Of a stretch of 64,000 bases of DNA, positions 23,741 through 35,795 are shown piece by piece (position 1 is the stretch's first letter; the number at the start of each line of letters is the position of its first letter). The notes below the pieces were generated by a model. It saw only the letters and a program-made list of their open reading frames with translations, made no database searches and was not told the DNA's origin. The stretch comes from Zanthoxylum bungeanum (taxonomy: Eukaryota; Streptophyta; Magnoliopsida; Sapindales; Rutaceae). Made by a program: the position numbers and the translations under genes. The DNA lies in the NCBI GenBank assembly GCA_019454045.1, contig SKCR01023801.1:124001-188000 (forward strand). The letters are read 5' to 3'.

Positions 23741-26510
23741 TCGCTACTAGTATTAAAATTGGATTTTAGATACTTAGAGTGGTACATAAATATGTACTGA
23801 TGTTCAGAATCTGCTATGAGCAGGATACTGACTTCAGTTGAGATTAATCTACGAATTGGAAATGGGACGAAAGTCACTGTTTTAACTGTAGATACCTAAG
23901 TTTAGGAACTACCTTCGGGTATGTACCTAAATTTGGAAACTGTTATCATGTAATTAGTTTGACTAGAAACATTATCTCTATATCAGTGTTTAATGCGCTG
24001 CGGATTTACCTTTATATTCTAGAACACTAAAGTGTTTTATTTTATAAAGATGATATTGAGATAAACACATTAGATGTGAATGACATAATTTATATTTTGA
24101 ATATAAATAAAATCTCGAACATAAGACATGACAAACAAATAGCTCAAACTGATTTGATCAGAAGGAACTCAATTGTGGCATTGTTGTCTGGGACACAACT
24201 AAAACAAGAATCGTATATCCACACTTTTGAAGAGTGGGTACTCGGACTGATTTGATTCTATTCAAATAAAGTCTACGAATCTAGTTAATTGGGCAATGTG
24301 CCTAAAACATATTTACTCGGTAAAAGTGCAAGTGCCATCGATCTGTAAGCCCTAGTTCATAATGAAGCAAGTTGGCCCATTTCTAGCTAGGCTAGAGGTG
24401 GATATGAATATTTCGTGACCTTTATGGATGTGGCATCGCGTTGTGGTTATGTGTTTCTTTTGAAACACAAATCGGAAACTTTTTCAGTTTCGACACGAAA
24501 TAGACAAACAGATCGGCTAAAGTATTAAACACCACGGTTAGACCATGATGAAAATACTTAAGCAATAAGTTTCTAATATACTTGAAAGAGTATAGTATTC
24601 TTTCAATGAGGACTCCTCCCGGAACATGTCAATTTGACGGTGTGTCCGAACAGAGTAACCAAATTTTGTTAGACATGATAAGGTTAATCATGAGTCGCTC
24701 TGAGCTACCATTTCCTTCAACGGATACGCATATACAATGCAAAATTTATTTAGAATAAGGTTCCATAAAATCTGTTTGACAGACTTCATATTAGATATGA
24801 ACAGGAAAGAAACCAAGTTTCTCATTCTTGAAGATTTGGGTATGCTAGGCATATGTTTGGATGATACCAAACTAAAACCCAAATTGGATAAGTGCCAATT
24901 GTAGGTTATCCTAGGGATACCAAAGTATAGTACTTATACATCTCACAAGAGAACAATTTAATTGTTGCTCACCATGCGGTTTTCCTAAGAGGAATACCTA
25001 TATGCAGTGGTAAGTGGGAGGATAGTAAAACTCGATGAAAATCGGAGTAATACTATTCAAGGCACCGAATCCTAATGGAACACAAATAGTTCATCAAGGA
25101 TGAAACTATACCATTAATCTTCGAATACACAAGAACCGCGTAAGTCGGAGAGAGTCAGAAGACAACCTGTGGTATGAGTTTCTGATCTCACCTCATAAAG
25201 ATGTCAATCTTTTGAGGAATACCAACTGACTACGTATGAGGAAGTGATACAAGGTATCGACTCCCTATTATGGAAAAGTGCCATGATAATCCAAAATGGA
25301 TTCCATGTATATCAACAAGTTTGGATACTAGTTGATGTACCACAAGGAATTGTGCCTATTGGTACTATATAAGTCTTCAAGGAAGACATACATGGAAGGC
25401 AACATACCAACGTACTAAGCTAGGCATGTAGCGGAAAGGTATCGTTATCAACATTGTGTTGATTACGATTCAACCTTTTACCCGTTGCCACGGTAAATCC
25501 ATTTGGATAATGCTTGCTAATGCTGCATGTTTCATTTATGAAATATGACAGCTGAATGGGAAAATCGCTTTCCTAAAAAGGAAACCTTTTGGAGGATGTC
25601 TACAACATCCTGACGATTTTATCGTACCAAAACTAGCAAACAAGGTTTGCAGGTTAATCGATCCATGTTTGGATTGAAGCAAGCATTAGGTTCTTGGAGT
25701 TATCGTTTTGATGTAATCATAATAGTGTATGATTTAATTCAAAACGAAAAGGATTCTTGTGTATATAAGAGGGTTAGTGGGAGCGCACTGACATTGACTG
25801 TCTTATAAATAATGATAATATGTCATTTCTTGGAAATGATATTCCCATAAAACATATCGGTGAAAGCTTGGCTTTCATGAAAAACTCTCCGAGAAATCGT
25901 ACATTGAAAAATGTTCGTGACCTGGTGTCTCATACGCTTTGAGCATATGGATTCACAAACAGGCCAATCCAAGTGATATTCACTGGATTGATATTAAGAA
26001 CATCCATTAGTTTCTTAGAGAACTAAAGATGCTGTTTTAAAATATGGAGATGGAAAACTTGAAGTGACTGGGTTCACTGCTGCAAGTTTCCTTAACCGAT
26101 AAAGACGACTAAAAGTTGCAACAACGATACTATACAGTTTGAATAACGGAACAGTGAGCTAGAAATCTTCCAAGCAAGATACTGTTACCGAATAAACAAC
26201 AATGTGGGTTATTGCTACAGCTGAGGCGGCAATAGAAGCCATTTGGATCGATAATAAATCTAATTAGATTAGATATAGTTCTGTTAGCTGCTGAGCTAGG
26301 CGTCAGCACAGGCTAAAGAATTAATGGTCTCATCAACGATCCAGATAAATACTTCGACTATTCATCTGATTCGTTCGGATCGTACATCGTGGCGATGTGA
26401 TGATCGTATAAATCGCATCAGAAGATAATCATGCAAATCCGCTAACGAAAGCTTTTTCTCAGCAATTTGAGCCAACCGTACATAGTTCGGGTGTAAGACA
26501 CTCGAGTGAC
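23741..26510 (+). pseudogene. Copia-3 pol remnant
   Basis: Decayed plus-strand pol, colinear with Copia-6 pol: protease relic (about 23750-23960), gag-pre-integrase (about 24100-24350), integrase (about 24380-24900), linker and reverse transcriptase (about 24900-25900) and RNase H (about 25900-26500). At about 25610-25690 it still spells DFIVPKLANKVCRL, matching GFIVPRLANKVCKL in Copia-6. No ORF longer than about 65 codons survives in sense. Confidence 0.75.
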
Positions 26511-26519
26511 TGGCTATAG

Positions 26520-26533
26520 GCCAAATGGGAGAT
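26520..26533 (+). other. Polypurine tract of Copia-3
   Basis: GCCAAATGGGAGAT directly precedes the 3' LTR, the same type of tract as in the neighbouring copia elements. Confidence 0.8.
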
Positions 26534-28582
26534 TGTTGGAAAATTATGACCCATAGCGTCACTATTTGTACAGATCATGGTGTTTTTGTACAAATTAACT
26601 ATGTAACAAAAGAGATTGCTCTCTTATCATTTGTGATTAGATCACCATGATGTATAAATGATAGGAGGTCCCTGTGATTTGTTCCTGGATTGAGAAGATA
26701 TGAGACAATATCAATCCACAGAGGATAAATAATTAAATATCCCTAGTCAGAGTATTATCGAGATTGGACATCGATAAATGCGTAAAAGACTAGTATTACA
26801 CTTGTGCGAGTTGTGAGGGCACAAACGACATAGTTCTCATATATTTGGGTATAGGATACTCATGCAAGTGTAATAGGAGGTTGTGTTTTACCGATGGTAT
26901 GGGAAACAGCTTCGCTCTGGATAGACCCCCTCGGAATTCCATTGGTAGTATGACTATGTGTCTATGCAAGTCCGAAATCAGGGTAGGTGTATTTGGTCTT
27001 AACCTGAGACTTGCACCGCTAATACTTGCGACAATCAATATACTTTGGTTTTGGTCGTCCAGGGCTTTAACAGGTTCTATGTACGCCTCTGCTGGGTATA
27101 TTGAGAATCGTAGTGTGTTGGGTGTGATGTCAAGACGGAAGTATCACTCCAGTCATATGGAGATGATGATCACGTAGGGATACAGAACTGGTTCTCTAAA
27201 GGGTTGCAACCATCGGGATAATATGACTTGGTCATGATTATCCGATAATAAAGAGACTAGTTGCTAGTAATCCGATATATGCTTCGTACGGGGCAGACAC
27301 TATACCAGCCCTAGGCCTTGCATGTGATCATCCGATACTGGATCGAAATACGCAATACTACGTATACTACGCCTGATATAGATCTTATATTCCTGTAAGG
27401 ATATTTCTGGAGAATTGGGTAGGCATGGCGCTTTGCTAGAAGCCAACCTTGTCTTGTAAATCGGTACAAACGTAGTACTAGGTACTTACGTGTTCGGATA
27501 GTCTGACGACCGAATTTACTGCCAACATATCCGGGGATCTCATGGGTTACTTCCCGAAGATTCACCGATGACGTATGACTCGTACTTTTATTAATCTGGG
27601 ATTAATTAGATGAGAGAGAAAATTAATTTGGGATTAATTACAGAGATATTTTATCTGGGATAAAATATCGTTTAAAGAGAGATAACGATTAATTTGGAAT
27701 TATTCGATTAATTAATATATTCGATATATTAAACGAAATTGGATTTCGACGCGGAATTAAAATTAGATTTTAATTTGGGCGAACGAGTTAATTTAGAATT
27801 AATTCATTAGCGATGTGAATAGTGATTTCGCTAGGCATAATCACTTAATTGCGTCGCAACGGAAAATTCGTTAATTTGGAATTAGCGAACCCGAGCCCGG
27901 GATTATTTGCGAGCGCATTCGTATTTTTGAATTCGAGTGTGGCACGTAAATCACATCAAGCGTCAAATCGCTAGTTGCATCTAGCGTCACATCATTCGTC
28001 AATCAAATGATAGATGTCGTTAACTTTGAGTGATTGACGCCAGTCATTATTCATTGATTGATGGAGTTGATGTGAGTGGTTGGAGCCTTAAAAGCTTGAC
28101 TTTGGGAAAGAGAAAATAAGGAATTAATTTTGGAAATTAATTTAGTGTATTAGATACACTTTTTTCACACAACCAATATACAACTCTTCTCTCTTTCTTC
28201 ATCTCTATCACACACCCAACAAGGTCCATTTTTATTCTGGTTTGCCGAGAGCCAAGGAGGAAAAGAGAAGCAAAGTGTGATGTTTTTGTGGCAAAAACAT
28301 CAAGAGCTAGCACTCCGAGAGACATGCGAAGGTGATAGGGAAGTCCACCCATGAGCTTGGGATCATTTGACAAAGCTTGGAGCTTGACGAAGGACCTTCA
28401 TGGCCGATTCTTGGAGGAAACCAGCAGCTCACTGCCGTGACATGTGGGAGGCAGAAAATAAATTTTTGTTTGCCACCGCATCGCTCAACCGATCGATGTA
28501 AGTATTCCGTGACTTCCTCGAATGTATTCACATGTATGTTTATGCTTGTTATTCGATCCTCGGGACCGTAGGAACTCCAACA
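26534..28582 (+). mobile_element. Copia-3 3' LTR
   Basis: Complete 2.05-kb plus-strand LTR from TGTTGGAAAATT to CTCCAACA, followed by the CTGTT duplication. Its internal ORFs (26845-27177 plus, 27311-27565 minus) correspond to the same LTR ORFs in Copia-6 and are not independent genes. Confidence 0.88.
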
Positions 28583-28587
28583 CTGTT
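28583..28587. repeat. Target site duplication of Copia-3, right copy (CTGTT)
   Basis: CTGTT following the 3' LTR, identical to 11005-11009. Confidence 0.9.
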
Positions 28588-28819
28588 GCTATTTTGATAG
28601 CCGAAATAAGAAACTTTTATGCGTATAATGATATAAATAGAAATCGCATAGCCGGTTCTCGCAACCACGCGTTCTCCAATGCGACGAAGCTTCAATTTAA
28701 AATGTTTCGACCTATTTTCCAACACATATACTCTTATTTTCGAATAATATCCCGTTTCAAATTCTTAACTTTAATTCGGAAACCTTCCAACATTGTTCCG
28801 AAATACTCGGGATATTACA
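28588..28819 (-). mobile_element. Gypsy-1 LTR, 5' end of the LTR
   Basis: On the minus strand the LTR starts TGTAATATCCCGAGTATTTC, a common beginning for plant Tekay/Del-type LTRs, and runs down to the Copia-3 insertion. Together with 7681-11009 it makes an LTR of roughly 3.5 kb. It is preceded on the minus strand by a purine-rich GATGGGAGAA tract (28820-28829), so this is the 3' LTR. Confidence 0.75.
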
Positions 28820-29526
28820 TTCTCCCATCTATATAAAAATTTCATCATCGAAATTTCTCCATTCTTATGTCTGATCATTTAGAATCGAACACACGTATGT
28901 TACAATCTTACCCGTATTGCAGAAGTTATCTCACTTTACACATTTTCAAAGGTTATGTATTTGATACATCAATACAAATCATGTTATTTCAAAACAAAAC
29001 ATATCGAATCGAACATTTCATACTAAAAATACATCAAACTTATAATCTCAATTCATATTCACTCATTGGAATACGCTTAAACCACTTCAGATTCATCTAT
29101 CAACAGAATTGGAAAGTCGAACATAAATTTCATACAGTCAGTCACATGCATCATCAGAAACGAAGAACATAACACAGGTTCTTTACAGGCAATCAAATAC
29201 AGTATCATAAAAGAAACTTAATATGGATTTCATACTATTCATTTCATCCATAACCTGAAATGGAACATATTCATTTCACACCATGTCATTCTATATCATA
29301 TCATATCATATCTATAAACACTATCAACATCAAAGTTTACATACACATATATCCAATCGCACATACAATATTGTATGGCTAACAACAAAGCATAAATAAC
29401 CATCACAATAATCAAAAGATTTGTGACTAACTATAAACTTACATACGTACTCATATAACAGACATAAAATTTTATATCAAAAAATACATCCAATGTCCCA
29501 TCCAAAAGTGACATATAATCATACAT
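28820..29526. other. Gypsy-1 internal 3' region or degenerate repeat, no gene seen
   Basis: AT-rich sequence to the right of the Gypsy-1 polypurine tract. Only short non-conserved ORFs are present, none with a recognisable domain. It probably represents a decayed non-coding 3' part of Gypsy-1, with simple-sequence blocks such as repeated ATATC near 29295-29315. Confidence 0.4.
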
Positions 29527-31596
29527 TGTAACGACATGAAATTACATAACTCAAGTAGAGTATTAACTTGTATAAATTTTTCTCCGAACATTAGAGAAAA
29601 TTATCGAGATGACTTAGTGGGCCCAACCTTAATTCAAGCCAAGTAATTTTATATATAGGCCATAAATAAAGTTGGATTAAGATTAACCCAAAGTCTAGGC
29701 CCAACTAGAATCCCACATTTTATCCCAAGTCTCCCAATTCTAGAAAAACCTAAAAATTTCAAGAATTTTCTTTATTAGTTTAAGTCATTTAAAAGAGAGA
29801 AAGAAAGGAAGAAACTTCCCATTCCCCCTTTGCCGTGAACTTCAAAATAAAAGAAGAAGAACAATTACATTTTATGTGTTTGATATAGTGTTGAGATTGA
29901 AGAATTACATTTTACAGGGATCGATAGAATGCATATGAGATTGTGTTGGAGGGTGTAATTGATGATATTTTATGTGTTTGATATAGTTTTAGCTTGAGTA
30001 GTGTTGTAAAAGCTAAGAGTGAAGATGAAGTTAAATTTGGGTTCTGAAAACAGCCTAGCATCGCGACGCGCACACCCATCATCGTGACACGTACTAGATA
30101 ATTGCCCTTGGTATGGCTCTAGAATGTGAGCGTCGTGATGCCAAAGGACTAGCGTCGCGAGGCGTAAAGAAAAAGAGGCTTATTACTCGGTGCTGTTTGG
30201 TGAAAGTCGTGACGCTCAGCTCTTAGTGTCGCGATGCGTGAGAGAGTCATGATGCCAAACCCTTGCATCGCGACACGAAGAACAGAGGTTGCCCACTACC
30301 TCACCTGATTGGGTGAGCATCGCGACGCCCATGTCCTGTGTCACGACGCGTGACCAGATTTATAGGATCAGTTTTTATCGATTCCAATTTTATCTTAAGA
30401 TGTTATGGGGCACTCTAAGGGTCTCGTATAAGTGTGTAAACAAACATTAAGTCGTGTCATAAACATAGAACATCAACCATGTATTGCATATGCTTTTCTA
30501 TTTATTATAAGAAAAATAACGATTTCTTTGGCAGTAGATCGACGTCAAAGCACTTGTGATCACCCATGTCGTGCACCGCACTTGACTTGCCGTAGCACAA
30601 AATTTTATTATGATTTTTAAATGGTTTAAAGCTTATTGAATTTTGGTTTCATTTGTTTTGAGATAAGTGGTATACTGAAATGAGAGTTATGAAGTAAACA
30701 GAAAAAAATTTAATACAGTTTGTTATCAGATATATGTTTTGAGTATGAAATGATTTCTAGACACAATTTTCATGATTTTCGGGAGGCATGGGGGAAAACC
30801 CACCTCAGATGTAACTTTGTACCAATATAGAATTGACAGATATAGATATCGTGTGCACACGCAGTTCAGGACTAGGGATGGTTGATGCCCCTAGATCTCA
30901 GATTTTGAGTCAGGAGGGTAGCATATATCCGCACCCCGGCTCCAGATTTATGGCTTGGGGGACAACGAGACGTAGTGCCCCAAGACAACCAGATTATGCG
31001 TAAGGGGGGATGCTCTTGAGCACCAAATTATCAGCAGATTCCTAAATATCACAGATAGACAGTTTTCTTTAAAAATGATTTATCACTACAGTTTTGAAAG
31101 GAATACATGATTTATGATTTTTAAATTCAGAATTTGATTCACTGTTTCTGAGCATCCATTAATACTTTAGTTTCTTTTTTGGTTCTTATAGCTCCATTTA
31201 CTGAGTTCCTTAGAACTCACCCCCCACTCTCCAATTTTTGCAGGACCATTCCACTGGTGAGTCACAGTCATATTTTGGAGACATAGATCAGGGGCAAGAG
31301 CATCACTGCAATCTCTAGTCACAAGGGTCCATCATGTCAGACCTACATTCATACGTAATGTAGTTCGTTTTATTTTCTTCTTGATGTAGGACATGTTTAT
31401 GCTTGTATAAAGTACTCAGGCCATGTATGTTCATTACAGTTTATGTGTTATCACAGATTCATAAATATGTGTGCATGTATAGTATTAGGTAGAATTTATT
31501 TAAGATAAGAAAATGGCAGTAGATCTAGTTAATAGTCAGTGGCTTAGGTGGCAGTGGAATCTGTCATCTGCCGGTAGCTTCCCAGATCAGGGATGT
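29527..31596 (+). mobile_element. Gypsy-2 LTR (Tekay/Del-like)
   Basis: Plus-strand LTR of about 2.1 kb. The start TGTAACGAC (29527) is typical of this group, and it contains GAGTTCCTTAGAACTCACCC (31203-31222) near the 3' part. The end ATCTGCCGGTAGCTTCC...GGGATGTTA resembles the usual end of such LTRs (ending GTTACA) and is cut by Copia-5. It has no paired LTR in the window, so it is a solo LTR or a fragment. It contains a striking array of GTCGCGAC-like palindromes (30060-30347). Confidence 0.65.
30060..30347. repeat. Five paired GTCGCGAC-type palindromes
   Basis: Ten octamers related to GTCGCGAC, arranged in five pairs at 30060/30081, 30132/30154, 30206/30228, 30246/30267 and 30319/30340. 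Within-pair spacing is 21-22 bp. Pairs recur at about 73 bp, apart from one 40-bp step. Deviations from the consensus are almost all C-to-T or G-to-A. Confidence 0.85.
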
Positions 31597-33845
31597 TATA
31601 AGAAACGCTTTTCTTACGCAGCGGAAGCACGTTAGGCACCCGGATCAGACATGAAAATTTTTTCTGCCCTTCCCTTTGAGTGGCCGAATGCAACCAGTAC
31701 CACCACTGAAATTTTGCTTCTATTTTAGATAAAAGTACAGCCCCGGAACAGTCCCCGAACATCCGAACAAAAATTGGATTATTTTTGACCCAAAACACAC
31801 CCAATTCACTGCCCAGTTCAGCCCTTTAATTTTAGTTTCTGCTATATTTCAGGTCTGATTTTTCATCCAAAAACATTCCCAACACAACCCTAAAACATCC
31901 CTTAAAGTTCCCTAAAAATTCTGGATCAAAAGGAAGTCAAACTGAGTCTCATTACACAACTTTTGGGTGCGACAGTGAACAAAAATAAGCCTCACTGCCG
32001 TGTGACTATGAAAACGAAGAAGAAGAGTTTTGGTTCAACACCATAAAGTCTTCCGACAGAAACTAGTGTGGGCTAGACTCATGAAATTAATCCCTAAACT
32101 TTTTAGAGATTGAATCACACTTAGGAAATCCTTTTATTTTTCTTTTTGTTCTTATTTTTATTTTCTTAACACTTTGAGAGAATTTGGAGAAGAAGAAGAT
32201 GGAGGCTAGGGTTCAAAATTGAGATTAGGAAAAAGGATAACAAACCCTTTCTTTTATTTTTATTTTTATTTTTCTTTTTGTTCTTATTTTTATTTTCTTA
32301 GTATAATTTTCCTTTTATACTAAGGGTTATTAATTTCCAAGATTAACAAACCCTTCCCCTCCCCTCCTATTGCAAGTTTTGGCCAAGAAAATATTTTTTT
32401 TTATTAATTTTGTAACATTTAATTTAATTACCATAATGGAAAAGATGTTACAAAAATAAAAAGGTAAATGACTTTAAAATTTATAACTTCCAAATTTAAT
32501 CCAAGAGTTATGCAACCTAGCATAACTCACCAAAGGTTTATAAATTTAATGCAAGAGTTTTGCAACCTAGCATAACTCACCAAGGGTTTCCAAACCCCGA
32601 GATTGGAAATTCCAAATTTGGTCTCATTAAATTATATCATATATAATTTAATATTATGTATTCAATAATTATCATATAATTATTAAACCATATATTAACT
32701 TTTAATATATAGTTTCAAGTGTGACAAAATAATATTATTAATCATATTAATAATATTTATACATATGTGAGTATATAATTGGACTATCCAATTGTACTAA
32801 ATCCGCTACAGTTTATTGAGTTAGCACGGGGACCAAATGGACCTACGGTTCCGAGCTCCAATAATCTCGAAATATCTATTAAGCTCTCAATTAAATATTC
32901 CGAATTATTAACTCCGGGTTATTCCAATAAAAACCCGAAGCTGTACTCTCGTTTCCGCATATAGTATATTAAGTCGAACCACGTCGGTGTCCATCGATAT
33001 AGTCACTACATACAGATTAACCCTTCATGAGTATCTCGTAGTTAGAGCCAGGTCATAAAGTCCGTTATACCCCTATAATTATTTTTACCTTAAGTACCAT
33101 TGATTCTCTAATGAACGATTTATTCATAACCATTATGAATTTTAATCTTTCTATTCGTAATAGAAAGACTTGAGCGCTCTAACCGTTCAAGTACCGAATT
33201 AACCCTTAAGAAAGATACTCCTCTACTTCTCGCAAAAAGGAGTGAACTTCATGTCTATGTAAAATTTCTGCAGCTACACACCATACCATGCCCCCAAAAT
33301 ACGTAGCTATTGGTCGAGACGACTACACCAACCTCACCTTTGTAAATCAAAGGACATAGCCTGCCATATAGGAGTTCATAGTACACTCAAGATTAAGATC
33401 AATCCATATATGACCATATAGTAGATCGAAATGAATTTCTTTATTTAACGGATATTATAAGAAAGTCATTTCTATCTGGGTCCAGTCCTATATGATCACA
33501 ACATACAAGGTGACTTCATTCTCATATCTCCACATGGACGATCCCGGATCAAATTCATCATACAATTATAGAACATACCACAACTATAGATAAACCACAA
33601 ATAAAGTACCCGCTTTGTTTGCTCTCTATGGACTATTTTAGATTACTAATTTCAGACTTAAATCCTCTTGTGTATGACACTCATACACTAAGTCTGAAGG
33701 TACATGTGTACTCTAGGGTATTCAAGATAATTTACAATATGTAAAATTTAAACAAATACTTTGATAAATGAATAATGCATCATTTTATTTTATAACATAT
33801 AAAACCTTTTACATTATATGAAGCTCGAGGTCATATATCCCAACA
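31597..33845 (-). mobile_element. Copia-5 3' LTR
   Basis: A 2.25-kb LTR ending ATATATCCCAACA on the plus strand, next to the polypurine tract. It aligns with 49656-51165 (shared CGCAGCGGAAGCA and TTAGGCACCCGGATC blocks at one end, GCTATTGGTCG at the last shared point). The outer TG has decayed to TA by comparison with the 5' LTR. Confidence 0.85.
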
Positions 33846-33858
33846 ATCTCCCACTTGC
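33846..33858 (-). other. Polypurine tract of Copia-5
   Basis: The minus strand reads TGCAAGTGGGAGA before the 3' LTR. Confidence 0.75.
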
Positions 33859-34030
33859 ACTAGAGAAAATGGGACATGTCTATGTAATCCTAGACCATTT
33901 AGGTGACCTCTAAACACTTTAGCCAACAAGGTCTTTGTAAATGGATCAGCCAGGTTCTCTGCGGATGCAATTTTTATGACAAAGACGTCTCCTCTCTGTA
34001 CTATCTCCCTTAAGAGATGATATTTCCTCT

Positions 34031-34552
34031 CTATATGCTTTCCCCTCTTGTGGCTTTTTGTTCTTTTGAATTTGCCACTGCACCACTATTATCGTAATAA
34101 AGTGTGAGTGGTTTATCCATATCTGGAATAACTTCCAGATCTCCCAAGAATTTACAGAGCCAGACTACTTCCGTAGCTGCTTCACAAGCTACTACATACT
34201 CAGCCTCCATGGTGGAGTCAATAATACAAGATTTCCTTATACTCCGCCATACTATAGCCCCACCACCTAGGGTAAACACTGATCCAGATATTGATTTCCT
34301 AGAATCGATATCCGTCTGAAAATCAGAGTCTGTATATCCCCTTAGGATCATATCCTCACCGGAATATACAAGTATATAATCTCTCATTCTCTTAATATAC
34401 TTGAGAATGTGTTTCACAGCCACCCAATGATCCAATACTGGGTTAGATTGAAACCTACCGACTACTCCCACAGTAAAACAGATGTCCGGTCTCGTGCATA
34501 ACATAGCATACATGAGACTACCAACTGCTGATGCATATGTGATATGTCTCAT
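34031..34552 (-). pseudogene. Copia-5 RNase H domain remnant
   Basis: Open stretch of 173 codons with the copia RNase H signature: ASAVGSLMYAMLCTRPDI at the start, GYTDSDFQTD (first acidic residue), DSTMEAEYVV (catalytic Glu) and LYYDNSGAVA (Asp). It breaks just after GEQ-like sequence: the expected HIxxRYHxIR part is lost behind a frameshift. Degrades the RNA strand during reverse transcription in active elements. The upstream RT is in other frames, so the polyprotein is dead. Confidence 0.85.
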
Positions 34553-35324
34553 TTTTTCAACATCTTGAGGTGTCTTAGGAGACTTTTCCTTTCACAAGTT
34601 AATTCCATGTCGATAAGGCAAATTGCCTTTCTTGGAATTCTGCATCCCAAAATGCACAAGTATCTTGTCAATATAGGATGTCTGAGACATAGCTAACAGT
34701 CATTTCTTGTGATCCCAAAGTATCTGAATCCCAAGAACATAACTGGCCTCCCCCAAATCATGCATTTCAAATTGGTTAGCTAGCCAGATTTTCACGTCCA
34801 ATAATATTTTTACATCGTTCCCAATGAGTAAAATATCATCGATGTATAAAATAAGAAAAACCATATTCCTGTCAATGACGCGCTTGTATACACAAGGCTC
34901 ATCAACATTCTGCTCAAAGTCATAAGACTTAATCGTGTTATCAAATCTTATATTGTAAGATCGAGATGCTTGCTTGAGTCCATAAATGGACCTTTACAAC
35001 TTGCAAACCTTTTGCTCTTGACCTTGGGCTATGAAACCCTCTGGTTGTACCATATAGATACACTCATCAAGATTGCCATTCAAGAATACAGTCTTGACGA
35101 CAATTTATCAAATCTCATAGTCATAATATGCGGTAGTGGATAGAATAGTATGGATGGATTTGAACATGGCTACTACCGAGAAAGTTTCCTCATAGTCAAC
35201 TACCTCTTTCTAGGTGTAACCCTTGGCCACTAGCCTAGCCTTGAAGGTATGTACCTTCCCATATACTCCCCTCTTTCTCTGTATATCCACTTGCAACCTA
35301 TATGTTTTACCCCATCAGGTTGGT
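34553..35324 (-). pseudogene. Copia-5 reverse transcriptase remnant
   Basis: Decayed RT between the RNase H and linker relics. The catalytic box is still readable on the minus strand as LILYIDDILL, with YIDD at 34835-34846. An IYGLKQAS-like relic lies near 34970-34990 and a MDVK/AFLNG-like relic near 35075-35100. Several frame changes and stops interrupt it. Confidence 0.75.
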
Positions 35325-35783
35325 CTATAAGTTCCCAACTGAGTTGGAGTACATAAACTCCATCTCTAGGTTCATGGCTTTAAGCCATTCCTCTTTATCA
35401 GAATCATATATTGCACCACGATAGGTCAATGGATCATCTACACCATCGCTGGATGCGACAACTTGTGCCTCTCTAACTCCTAGATAGCGATCAGGTTGTC
35501 GTACAACCCTCCCCCCACGTCTAGGTGGTAGACCATTATGATGAACATGCATTTGACGCTCAGATGTCGAATGTGATATGTGTTTGTCAACTATCATTGA
35601 CGATGGTGTGTTGGTCGAACCAACAAGTAACTCCTCGAGTAACACTTTACTTCGAGGTTTGAACTCCCTCATATAGTCCTCCTCTAGAAACGTAGTATTT
35701 ATCGATAAAAATACTTTCTTATCTTCAGGGCTATAGAAGAATCCACCCCTAGTCTCCTTAGGATAGCCTAAAAATAGGCACAC
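35325..35783 (-). pseudogene. Copia-5 integrase C-terminus and linker remnant
   Basis: A 152-codon open stretch. It starts CLFLGYPKETRGGFFYSPED, typical of the region after the copia integrase core, followed by a basic RRGGRVVRQPDRY linker and the beginning of the RT domain (EEWLKAMNLEMEFMYSN). It runs directly into the Copia-6 insertion on its right; its upstream half is at 46211-46372. Confidence 0.85.
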
Positions 35784-35790
35784 TTGAGAA

Positions 35791-35795
35791 CATGG
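35791..35795. repeat. Target site duplication of Copia-6, left copy (CATGG)
   Basis: CATGG immediately before the left LTR, repeated at 46206-46210 after the right LTR. Confidence 0.93.

Larger units (their letters stand above)
11010..28582 (+). mobile_element. Copia-3, plus-strand Ty1/copia element with a nested insertion
   Basis: Plus-strand element bounded by TGTTGGAC and CTCCAACA and flanked by CTGTT duplications. It consists of a truncated 5' LTR (11010 to about 11861), leader (21269-23140), decayed gag and pol (23141-26510), polypurine tract, and a full 3' LTR (26534-28582). Copia-4 sits between the truncated LTR and the leader. About 1.2 kb of the 5' LTR and the first 0.6 kb of the leader, with the primer site, are missing. 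Copia-3 landed inside the Gypsy-1 LTR. Confidence 0.85.

Noticed and set aside
28522..29172. Two plus ORFs of about 100 codons
   Set aside because: No similarity to any family I know, AT-rich codon use, located across an LTR boundary and degenerate gypsy sequence.
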